A DNA stretch of 64,000 nucleotides from Diplodia intermedia (Eukaryota; Ascomycota; Dothideomycetes; Botryosphaeriales; Botryosphaeriaceae), in the NCBI GenBank assembly GCA_021495925.1, contig JAKEKT010000043.1:186001-250000 (forward strand), given 5' to 3'. This document shows, piece by piece, positions 55,518 to 64,000 of this stretch. How positions within the stretch are numbered: position 1 is the first letter of the stretch; each line of letters starts with the position of its first letter. Below the pieces are notes generated by a model. The model saw only the letters and a program-made list of their open reading frames with translations, was not told the origin of the DNA and searched no databases. A program made the translations under genes and the position numbers.

Positions 55518-56064
55518 ATGTCGATACCGATTTCCTGGACTTCGGTCCATGTGCTTTGCGTACTAGGCCACCTCGGCATGATGATGGCCAACATGGTTGC
55601 CTTCGTCGCGACAGATGTCAACATGAAAGAGGACTTCGACATATCCACGCAAATCCACGTGACACCGTGGGGTGCTGGAGCCGTGGTGAGCTGCTGATTT
55701 ACAACGCCGATTCAGTCCGCAGAACTCATTTTGCTGACGGTGATTTCCCCCCTTCCAGGCAACCTTTGCATTGTTTTGCAACCTCGTCCTGCTCGGCGCC
55801 GTCCACACGTTGGAGAACCCGAAACAGCACAAGACGGTTGAGAACCGCGATTCGAAGCGGCAGATGGCAGTTGTGGTTGGAATCTGCTTCAACGCGTGCT
55901 TTGTGGCTGCGGAAAGCGCCATGGCATACTACCTGGCCAGCGCGAGCGGGATGCTCGAGCACAGCTCGACCGGGCCACTCAACTTCGCCTGTTTCATGGC
56001 GGCCGTGAGCGCGTGCGTTCTCCTTTCAGTCAACACCGAATCGCGGCGGCTAATGCAATGTTAG
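55518..56064 (+). CDS. Small four-helix membrane protein, unknown
   Basis: Two exons (55518-55685 and 55759-56064, phase 0) give 157 residues. Hydrophobic segments can be placed at about 7-29 (VHVLCVLGHLGMMMANMVAFVA), 56-73 (TFALFCNLVLLGAVH), 91-118 (MAVVVGICFNACFVAAESAMAYYLA) and 132-150 (FACFMAAVSACVLLS). The polar hinge ENPKQHKTVENRDSKRQ lies between helices 2 and 3. The donor is GTGAGC and the acceptor CCTTCCAG. The frame is open upstream to an ATG at 55386, which would add 44 polar residues; I prefer 55518 because the first helix follows soon after it. The layout resembles a MARVEL-like four-helix protein, but no signature was seen. Confidence 0.6.
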
Positions 56065-57434
56065 AATCACGACGAGTGCCACGGTTGGCGTTGATGCTCT
56101 TAAGCTCCGAGAATGGCGGAACGAGACGCACGGAGACCGCCTGCTCGTGGAGGAGACAGACCTGCTTGTCATGAATAGCGAAGTGGACGACGAGGAGGGC
56201 TACAAATGGTAGATGGCGAAAGTTGATTAATATTGGTCGAGAGAACGCGAGGACATGCACGCACGCACGCACGCACGCGCCTCGGGTGCGCCGAGAAAGG
56301 CAATGCGGAGGCGGTTGATGCCTCGTTCCGTCCCGCTGCAACGGGACCCACCCTCAGACGTCGGTCCTTTGAGGCGCTACAAAAAAAGCAGCTATTGTCG
56401 TCGTCTGTCCATCGTAATTCGGATGGCACACAGCCTCTCTCTCGTTCTTGTTTTTCTCGTATTCCCAATGGCGCGGCGACGGCAGAATGCGGGAATTTGC
56501 GGGATTGGCGGGGAGGCGCGGGTTGTCGTTCGAAGACATGGATTTTCCCACAGGCGGGCTTCGGATAAAAGGTTGCGGGTGGCCAGCGTTATATAGGGAG
56601 AGCAAGTGGTTCCGGGTTGCCGTTGTTGCGGCTGAGACTGTCGTGCGTCTGGCCGGTGACTCCTTCCTTTCGCGCTGAAACCGAGGTCATTTATTCCCTT
56701 CTTACCAACAACGCCTCCCCCGGTTTTTGCACTCCGTCCGCATGGCCGTGATCTGTCATCCGCAGGACTGTGATTTGCGGAGAGTGCAGGTCAGAAGCCG
56801 TATCCGGCACGGCCAGCTGATCCCCCATCGGCGGGTGTTCGCGGGCGTGGATTCCGAGCTGAGCAGGCAACGCCGGGCCAAGGCTGGATGGCGGCGAGCG
56901 CTGGGCGCGAAGTCGGAGGGGGCGGGTGGCGATGTGAGTCGATGAGCCGGAGGCCCGTTTTAACAGAGCTTTCTGCGGCGCAGGCAGGCCTCGAAGGCGC
57001 GCACAGCCGCCGCCCGAGTAAGAAGGCGCGGTCTGGCCGTTGGCGCTCGACGCCTGCCACGTACCCGACGCGGCCGCGAACGTCCAGCGCGCGCGCACAG
57101 CGTCTATTTCGCGCCGCACCACGTGGCTGGTGCCAAATATACGGCGGCGGCGGCCTATCAGACGCGGCGCTGACGGCAATTCCTCATCTTGGGCTGGCCG
57201 TTGCAAGATAAAAGGCCTCTGGAATCAGACCACAAAGTGGGTCCGAGTTACGCTATTCGGAAAGCTTCGGTCAGCAGAGGCCAGCAACCATCACAAGGCG
57301 ACTCTCCCCACTGCCCCTGCCCGCGCCTCGGAGATATTTATACCGCCCGCTGCCCCGGCCCCTCTTGCGCAGTTTCGTTTTGCTCGTCACTCCTTTTGCC
57401 CGTTTGCCGCCGTCGTTCGGTTTCCTTCGTCACC
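56065..57434. other. Intergenic region
   Basis: No supportable gene. It carries an ACGC microsatellite, GC-rich stretches and the promoter of the next gene, with TATTTATA at about 57334-57341, roughly 95 bases before the ATG at 57435. Confidence 0.45.
56256..56280. repeat. ACGC tetranucleotide tract
   Basis: About six units of ACGC in tandem lie in intergenic sequence. Confidence 0.85.
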
Positions 57435-57764
57435 ATGGTTCTCGGTCCGACCGCCCGCCGCTGGCTGCCCTACATGAACTTCACCGTCGCCGTGTCGGCC
57501 CTCGGCTTCCAGACGGGCGTGCTGTACCCGTGGCACGAGGAGCTGGACCGCGAGTTCAAGAAGCTGAAGGAGGAGCACAAGGAGCAGCTGCACATCTACC
57601 ACGAAATGAAGCTCAAGCGCCTGGAGGATCTGGAGCGGAAGGTGGCCGCCGAGCGCGCAGCCCATAAGGTACGCCAAAACCGTGGCCGACGCACGCGGAC
57701 CTGGCTCACAGAACTGCAGGTCTCCCCTTGGCTGCCGTGGCAGCGCGAAGCCTCGCCCAACTAA
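57435..57764 (+). CDS. Small membrane-anchored coiled-coil protein, unknown
   Basis: The frame encodes 109 residues, or 92 if the stretch 57670-57720 is spliced out. That stretch starts GTACGC, ends CTGCAG, and its 51 bases keep the frame, so both forms are possible. A hydrophobic segment (MNFTVAVSALGFQTGVLYPW, about 14-33) is followed by a charged heptad-rich coiled coil (LDREFKKLKEEHKEQLHIYHEMKLKRLEDLERKVAAER). The C-terminus reads SPWLPWQREASPN. The ATG sits in a good context (CACCATGG), and TATTTATA lies about 95 bases upstream. The shape, one helix plus a coil, is common for small mitochondrial or ER membrane proteins. I do not recognise the family. Confidence 0.65.
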   Translation: MVLGPTARRWLPYMNFTVAVSALGFQTGVLYPWHEELDREFKKLKEEHKEQLHIYHEMKLKRLEDLERKVAAERAAHKVRQNRGRRTRTWLTELQVSPWLPWQREASPN

Positions 57765-59232
57765 GCCGCCCACGGACCGATCGGGCAACCGCTCACACGA
57801 CGACACCGGCCGACATGGCGTTACCCGGGGCGCAGTCGCAGTGGAAGTCCAGACGCCGCCCACGCCCATACAAACGACCGCATACCCTCTGGAACAGTCT
57901 CTTTCGGCTTCTCGTCTCCTCATCTCCTAGACGCATAGACGCGCGGGCATTGCGCATGGTCTCCAGGCGTTGGAAGTGTTTTCTGCAGCAAGGGTTCCTC
58001 AGTAATTTCCTCGATACCCCTTTACACAAGTTTGCGCGCTTTCGTCGCCTACACGGCAAAACAAAACACACATAAAACCAGCAAACAAATGTCAAAACCA
58101 CCTCAAGGCCATCAAGACCTTCGTCAATGACCGGTGCCATGTGAGTCGCCGTGTGCCGCGCCTATGCTCGGCGGCCAGAAGACTTGGGCCGATATCGGCG
58201 CGCGGCCAGCACACTGCAGGAAAGCTTATGAGGGCTCGTTCTAGGATCGGCTGACAGCACGCGACCGCCTGCGACGATTCATTTAGTAGTAGAATCTCAA
58301 GTGAGCAAAATTGTGCCACAGCCGCGCGCTGTCACGTGCTCGGTAGCCTCGGCTGGCATCATGGCTCCAGCTGCCTGATTGGGCAAGCGTGCTCGTCTTC
58401 CCGCCGTGTGGCGGTGGAACCGACAGCTGCTTCGCGGGACGCTACATGCAGTGATGGCAGTGATAGGAGCTCGTGTCCACTGGTAGAGCCCAACTCAATC
58501 GATCGTCTTCGGTGCTACCGGTCAGTGTCAGACTGGGATTGCAGGGATCTGCTTCGAAGAGCGCCAGCAGAGGCAGTAGTGCAAGAATAGCAACATGCAA
58601 GAATCCCCGGAATCACGGGCGTGAGGCTCTTGCTTTGCGGCGCAGCCAGCCGCGAACTATCACGGATGGCTCCGGACTGGCCCAGCCCCGCACATTGTTG
58701 CTGCCACCACCACTGCCACGCTGCCCCACGACGTCACAAAAAGACCACCACACACCGTCTCGAATCCTTCCGGAGCTGGGTCGAGCCGACGGCTGCTCCT
58801 GAAAACCCGCATCATACATACCGCTGTTTCTTTCCTGTCTGAGCCGATCAGCGAATGGCGGCGCCGGAACGACGCAGATCGGTCGCATCACTTCCCGCCT
58901 TGCGCCGTAGCCCGTTTCGACTCCAGAGCCAAACCGGCTGACTCAGGCCGCGGCCTTCATGCGCCGGCAAACAATGACGACTTCGATTCATCTAAGCCGG
59001 CTGATCCGCCCGTGTCGACCGCTCCAGATGAAGTCCGCCACGACAGCAGCTCCTGCCCGATTCCGCTAGCCCCAGAGCTGCTGTCGTGCTTGTTATCTCC
59101 GCCTTGCAAATAATGGCGCGACCTGCAAGGTACCTACCCGCAAGAGCGGAGCCCGCCCAGCTTAAAAGCCCGCCTCTGCGCGCCTCGGGGCTTGGGAGCC
59201 CACACTCGGCAGTCTTGGTGTTGCTTGTCACG
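57765..59232. other. Intergenic region
   Basis: No supportable gene. Overlapping frames at 57682-58140 lack domain features. TTAAAAG at about 59161 is a weak TATA candidate for the carboxypeptidase. Confidence 0.45.
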
Positions 59233-61227
59233 ATGAAGCCTTCGTTCGCATTGCTTAGCGCCGCCCTGCTCCCCTTCGCTGCCGCGAAGCAGGCCCGCGG
59301 CCCCCTGCACGCCTTCCAGCGCGCCGACGAAGTCAAGAAGGCCTTCTTCGAGAAGCGCGATGCCGCCGCTCTCGACGCCCAAGCCGTCGCCGCCGAGCTG
59401 CCTAAGCTGCAGAAGCGTGCTTCGCCCTTCGCCACGGACAAGACGGAGCGTATGCAGCCCTCTTTGCCCCTGTTTGTTGGCTGAGACACTGATCACCGCT
59501 CCTGCAGCCTTCGCCGTGAACGGCACCAACATCCCCGACGTCGACTTCGACATTGGCGAATCCTACGCCGGTCTGTTGCCCATCTCGGACAAGGCCAACG
59601 AGACGCGGAAGCTGTACTTCTGGTACGTGCGCTTGCTTGCCCTTACACCGCTTTAACGCTGATCAGAATTACCTAGGTTCTTCCCATCCACGAACCCTAA
59701 CGCCACCGACGAGATTACCATCTGGTATGCACTAACTCGCACATTGCCCTTCGATTGCATTTGTTGATTTTGTTTCCAGGTTCAACGGCGGCCCAGGTTG
59801 CAGTTCGCTCAGCGGCCTGCTGACGGAGAATGGTCCGTTCACGTGGGAGTCCGGCACCTACGCCCCGGTGCAGAACCCCTACACCTGGGTCAACCTGACC
59901 AACATGCTCTGGGTCGAGTAAGCTAAACCCAAACCCCGCAATGCCATTCGTCTAACATGTTGCCCCCCACAGACAACCCGTCGGCGTCGGTTTCTCTCAG
60001 GGCGAGCCGGACATCACCAACGAACTCGAGCTGGCCAAGGAATTCGCGGGCTTCTACAAGTCCTTTGTCGACACCTTCGACACGCATGGCAGCGAGGTGT
60101 ACATCACGGGCGAGAGCTACGCCGGCTTTTACGTGCCGTACGTCGCCAACGAGTTCCTGAACCGCAACGACACCGACTACTACAACCTGGCCGGCATCGC
60201 CATTAACGACCCCATCATCGGCGACGAAGTCCTGCAGCAAGAAGGTAAGATTCCCGAAAAAGAAAATAGGAAAAAAAAAAAGAACGCACATGCTCACACA
60301 CGCACCCCAGTCATCGTCCCCCAATACGTCGACTTCTGGTCCAACGTCTTCTTCCTCAACGACAGCTTCACGAAGGACCTGCAGGCCCGCTCCGACGCCT
60401 GCAACTACACCTCGTACCTGGAAAAGTACCTCACCTTCCCGCCGCCGCAGGAACCCTTCCCGCTGCTGCCGGACCCCTACTCTGACGAGGCCGTCGCGTC
60501 GTGCGACCTCTGGGACTACGTCTACGCGGCAGCGCTCGAGGTGAACCCGTGCTTCAACATCTACCACATCACCGAGACGTGCCCGCACGCGTACAGCGTG
60601 CTCGGCATCGTCAACAGCGGCGACTACTCGCCGCCGGGCGTCGAGGTGTACTTCAACCGCAGCGACGTCAAAGCCGCCATCAACGCGCCCGCCGACGCCA
60701 ACTGGGCGCAATGCACGGACAAGAACGTCTTCGTCGGCGACGGCGGCGACCAGAGCCCGGGCCCGGCGCTGGACGGCACGCTGCAGAGCGTCGTCGAGCG
60801 CACCAACAACGTCGTCGTCGGCAGCGGCAACCTCGACTTCATCCTCTCCACCAACGGCACCCTGCTCGCCCTGCAGAACACGACGTGGAACGGCATGCGC
60901 GGCTTCCAGGAGTACCCCGCCAAGCCCTTTTACGCCCCGTATCACGCCGAGTGGAACGGCGGCGCGCTCGCCGGCGCGGGCTTGCTGGGGACGTGGGGCG
61001 CTGAGCGCGGGCTGACGTTCTATCAGACGCAGCTCGCGGGCCACGAGCTCCCCGGGTATACACCCGGCGCTGCGTATCGCGCGCTCGAGCTGCTGCTTGG
61101 AAAGATTGAGGATTTGAGCCAGGTCGGCGATTTCACGACGCAGCCCGGCAGCGGGTATAATGACGGCAATGCGTCGGCGGTGCAGTTGAAGAGGAGTGGC
61201 GCGTTCGGCCTCGAGTGGCAGGCTTGA
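59233..61227 (+). CDS. Serine carboxypeptidase, peptidase family S10
   Basis: Six exons (59233-59449, 59508-59622, 59677-59724, 59780-59917, 59973-60244, 60311-61227) give 568 residues. S10 enzymes remove C-terminal residues from peptides at acid pH, in the vacuole or outside the cell. A signal peptide (MKPSFALLSAALLPFAAA) is followed by a Lys/Arg-containing propeptide ending near LQKRAS. The family blocks are WFNGGPGCSSLSGLL (over splice 3), NMLWVEQPVGVGFSQG (over splice 4), the nucleophile S221 in TGESYAGFYVP, D439 in GNLDFIL and H508 in AGHELPGYTP. All residues of the triad and the PGCSS and VE substrate-binding motifs are present. Many N-glycosylation sequons and two separated cysteine pairs fit a secreted glycoprotein. 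Each join is in phase and restores a known motif. Confidence 0.95.
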
Positions 61228-62802
61228 TGGTAATATGGAAACGCTGTTTGCACCCCCGTTTGTTGGGGAATGGGTGGGCCTGGGGGCGGGGGTTAAGTAA
61301 TAGTCGTCCACCCCCCGCGAAGGGGCTCGGTGGTGGCGGTGGTGGTTGTAGTGGTGGTGACGTATAACCTACATACGTAAAAGCTAATGTATTGCTATGA
61401 ACTGGATGAACCTAAGTGTTTGCCTTGATGGGTCCCGTGGGAAGCGGCGGTGTCTGTCCTCTTTTGATTGGGTTGGTCGTGGTGGACGAGAGATTTCATG
61501 CCATCGCAGTGATGTCGATGATGATGATGATGCTGGCGATGTCGCGCCGGGCCCAGCGCCTCTTCGTTCCTTGATCGCCTCTTCGTTCCTTGATGACACT
61601 CGCTATGCCCCTCGGTCCCTCTGAGATATTTTCCATCCCTTCGCTTCTCGACGATGATTCCTGCTGGGTGCTTTGGTACGCAGTGGACGGGTGGTGTGAT
61701 TGAGGAGTAAAGGGATGGATGGTGTAGGCGTCATTGATTTATGTTGCTCCTGTATAACACAGCTACGGTTCCTTAATGCACAAGAGGAACCGCAAGGTCA
61801 ACCCACCAGAGAGCAGGCAAGGCCTCGACCGACGCTGCCAATAATGCTCAAAGAGCCATCGCCGATGACTTGTTCCAGGATGCCAGAATAGTCGCCGACG
61901 TCGCCGCTCTTCACGGTGATCGCTCATCCGACATCGAAATCAGAAGTATACTAGAGACGGGCGCCAACATGGCGCGGAAGACGACCGTTTCCCGGCCCTT
62001 GGCCGAACCCAGGGAATGGTCTGTCCCAATTTCAAGACGCTGGAGCGAGATGGCGTACTGCACTAGATTAAGCATATGATGGAAATTTGAGCTCTCTACA
62101 GCCCGTCGGGGACGCCGTCTCTTCCCCTACGCGCTTCTTACCCGGCGACAATATCGGGGCCGTACCGGCAGGCCGGGAGTAATGGCCCGGTTCAAAGCAG
62201 CTAAAATACACGCCATCCTGGCTGGCCTTATTATTGACTGATCCGCCTTTGTTTCCTCTGAGGGGCTGGGCATCCCTCGGCCAGCCGCTCTTATGCGTTC
62301 CGAGCGGGATGAGGGTCGGTTCGGATTCTGGTCCTGTTTCCTGTAGCTGTCTGCTGCCTGCTTTCCTCCGGCTAAATCTACGATTGCGTTAACATCGCCT
62401 TGATGAATTCGCTCATAAACACGCCTGAAGAATTTTGCGTCTCTTCCTGAACTGCTTTCATTTTGGCGTCCCTGTGTTTCTGCGCCAGCCACTTGAAGGT
62501 TCCTCCTGTACCAAGTGCAATACTTACATCAACCCGGGTATGGGATGCGACTACTCACGCAAGCAGCGTTCAGATCCCAGATCTACGTAAGCACGGGGCG
62601 ATACCATTGTGATCCCGGACTTCTGCAGCCCATTGATGTGCGATTAAACCATCAAAGGAGCAGACCAACATCACCAAGCCACAAACCTCCCTCGTGAATC
62701 ATAGTCCATTGTCTTCTATGAAAGCAGTTCGTTCGTACGCCTTCCCATTTATCCCATCCCAATGCCTTTTGTACATGTCGTTTTTCTCCCTCATTGAGTC
62801 AT
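61228..62802. other. Intergenic region
   Basis: This lies between convergent genes. It holds GGT- and GAT-rich simple tracts (about 61330-61360 and 61510-61535) and no supportable gene. Confidence 0.45.
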
Positions 62803-63723
62803 CTAGAACGCAGTCCACCCATTATCCGCCGCGATGACCGCGCCGTTGATGCCCTCGGCATGATCGCTCACCAGATGCACAATCGTCTTAGCCAGCTTAT
62901 CGACATCGACGTTGCCGGGCAAGATGTTGGCCAAGCTGGCGGCCGTCTGCTGGCCCTCCTCGTTGAAGTCGGCGGGGACGCTGCTCGCCAGGTTCGTCTC
63001 CATGGCGCCGGGCAGGATGGCGTTGCAGCGGATGCCGCGCTTCGCGTACGCCGCGGCCGTGTTCTTGGTCAGCCCGACGAGGCCGTGCTTGGCGGCCGTG
63101 TACGCCGCGCCTTTGGTGAAGAGCATGTGAGCAAGAGTGTCGGGGTCGAGGTGCTGGTACAAGTGGGCGCCGCCGCCCGCCGGCCCCACGGCCCCCACGG
63201 CGGCGCCCAGCACGGGGGCGATGGACGACATACCTGCAGCGGCGCCGCGCGCGGCGGCGGCGGCGGCGACGTTGACGATGGCGCAGCCGCGCTGCGCCTT
63301 GGCGTCGCGCGACAGGAAGTGCCGCACGGCGTGCTTGGACATGAGGGCGGGCCCGGTCAGGTTGACGGCGAGCACGCGCGCCCACAGGTCCGCGTCGACG
63401 CTGTCGACCGGGTCGTAGCCGTCCATGATGCCGGCGCAGTTGATGAGCACGTCGAGCCGGCCGAAGCGCCGGATGCAGTGCTCGACGGCGGCGGCCGCGC
63501 CCGTCTCGTTGGACACGTCCGTCACCGCCGTCGAGAGCTTGTCCAGCGGCCCCACGTGCCACAGCTTCTCGAAGTCATTCTCCGTCTCTTTGACCCGCTC
63601 TTCGTTGACGTCGCAGATGACGACTTTGGCTTTGTTGTCGCTGCAGGCTTTGACGATGGCGCGGCCGAGGCCGCCGGCGCCGCCGGTGACGAGGACGACT
63701 TTGTCTTGGAGGAGGGTGGGCAT
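62803..63723 (-). CDS. Short-chain dehydrogenase/reductase (classical SDR)
   Basis: This single exon encodes 306 residues. The start at 63723 (MPTLLQDKVVLVTGG) places the cofactor motif TGGAGGLG (13-20) at the position usual for classical SDRs; upstream extension has no support. The order NCAGIMDG (NAG-like motif), VNLTGP, AIVNVAAAAA and the catalytic YTAAKHG (Tyr and Lys) is complete, and LPGAMETNLA follows as usual. An Asp at the end of the second strand (VICDV) favours NAD(H) over NADP(H). An Ala/Gly-rich insert (about residues 155-185) between the Ser strand and the Tyr motif is longer than usual. It resembles the 3-beta- or 15-hydroxyprostaglandin-like SDRs, but the substrate is unknown. 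Confidence 0.9.
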   Translation of the reverse strand: MPTLLQDKVVLVTGGAGGLGRAIVKACSDNKAKVVICDVNEERVKETENDFEKLWHVGPLDKLSTAVTDVSNETGAAAAVEHCIRRFGRLDVLINCAGIMDGYDPVDSVDADLWARVLAVNLTGPALMSKHAVRHFLSRDAKAQRGCAIVNVAAAAAARGAAAGMSSIAPVLGAAVGAVGPAGGGAHLYQHLDPDTLAHMLFTKGAAYTAAKHGLVGLTKNTAAAYAKRGIRCNAILPGAMETNLASSVPADFNEEGQQTAASLANILPGNVDVDKLAKTIVHLVSDHAEGINGAVIAADNGWTAF

Positions 63724-64000
63724 GGTGGGTGGTGGATGGAAGGAGGTACGGAGAATGGAATTGGGCGGGACGGTAGGAGGAAAGTGTACAGGTGAGTGCG
63801 GGAGAAAGGATGAAAAAGGCACCGAGTTGTCCGGGCTTTATGAGAGAAGGGCGCTGAAGCTTGAGCTCGAGCTCCTGAGCCCACTTCGCCGGCGTGGCAG
63901 TGAGCGGATTGACGTCTTGCCAGCTGGAGCTCATGCGGGTCTCTGCGGGGAACTCGAGGGCGGTCTGTCGGCGCGGGCGTCGGGGCCAATGGGGGGCTGA
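63724..64000. promoter_or_regulatory. Upstream region of the SDR gene
   Basis: This is the promoter side of the minus-strand SDR gene up to the window edge. A CATAAAGCC stretch on the minus strand (about 63834-63842) is a weak TATA candidate. Open frames here are composition-driven. Confidence 0.35.

Noticed and set aside
63575..63934. Minus-strand frame upstream of and overlapping the SDR start
   Set aside because: It overlaps the SDR N-terminus in another frame. A short 5' exon for the SDR is not needed because the ATG at 63723 gives a complete N-terminus.
1..64000. CRISPR arrays, prophage, insertion sequences, bacterial operon signals
   Set aside because: None was seen. The window is eukaryotic, with spliced genes and pol III genes.

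Overview
The window looks like nuclear DNA of a filamentous ascomycete (Pezizomycotina), possibly a Dothideomycete. The grounds are split genes with short introns of about 45 to 80 bases carrying GTRNGN-like donors and CTRAC-like branch points, a dispersed single 5S rRNA gene of the Neurospora type, an intron-containing tRNA-Trp, and fungal families: Goodbye-NACHT and PNP-NACHT receptors, a QDE-2-like Argonaute, a LaeA-like methyltransferase, a GH10 xylanase and a histidine acid phosphatase. Exon boundaries were worked out by hand from splice signals and reading frame. No transcript evidence was available.

Layout. At 0-6.4 kb lie a broken sugar transporter, an NmrA-like reductase, a poor-coding stretch holding tRNA-Trp and 5S rRNA, and a relic resembling the C-terminus of HET-type proteins. 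At 7.5-13.4 kb lie an Mrs2-type mitochondrial Mg channel, an F-box protein and the tRNA methyltransferase TRM44. At 14.4-23.4 kb a five-exon Goodbye-NACHT-helical-repeat receptor with a C-terminal Cys/His module is followed on the same strand by an apparently catalytically intact Argonaute. A 4.8 kb stretch without a supportable gene follows. At 28-37.7 kb lie a seven-helix DUF7703-like membrane protein, a small secreted protein, an unrecognised four-exon gene and a GH10 xylanase. At 39.6-44.9 kb lie a PNP-NACHT-ankyrin-like receptor and a LaeA-like methyltransferase. At 48-64 kb lie a histidine acid phosphatase, a small unknown gene, an AIM9/APH-like protein with a degenerate catalytic loop, a divergent Mpv17-family protein, two small membrane-anchored proteins, an S10 serine carboxypeptidase and a short-chain dehydrogenase.

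How the genes relate. There is no operon and no convincing secondary-metabolite cluster. Two themes stand out. One is self/non-self or antiviral defence: two NLR-type receptors of different architecture, an Argonaute and a HET-like relic within 38 kb. The other is secretion for saprotrophic or plant-associated growth: xylanase, acid phosphatase/phytase, carboxypeptidase and a small secreted protein. Two divergent gene pairs (F-box/TRM44 and AIM9-like/Mpv17) probably share promoters. The strongest candidates for something new are the Goodbye-NACHT receptor with its C-terminal zinc-like module next to Argonaute, the AIM9-like protein with its lost catalytic loop, and three unrecognised split genes.
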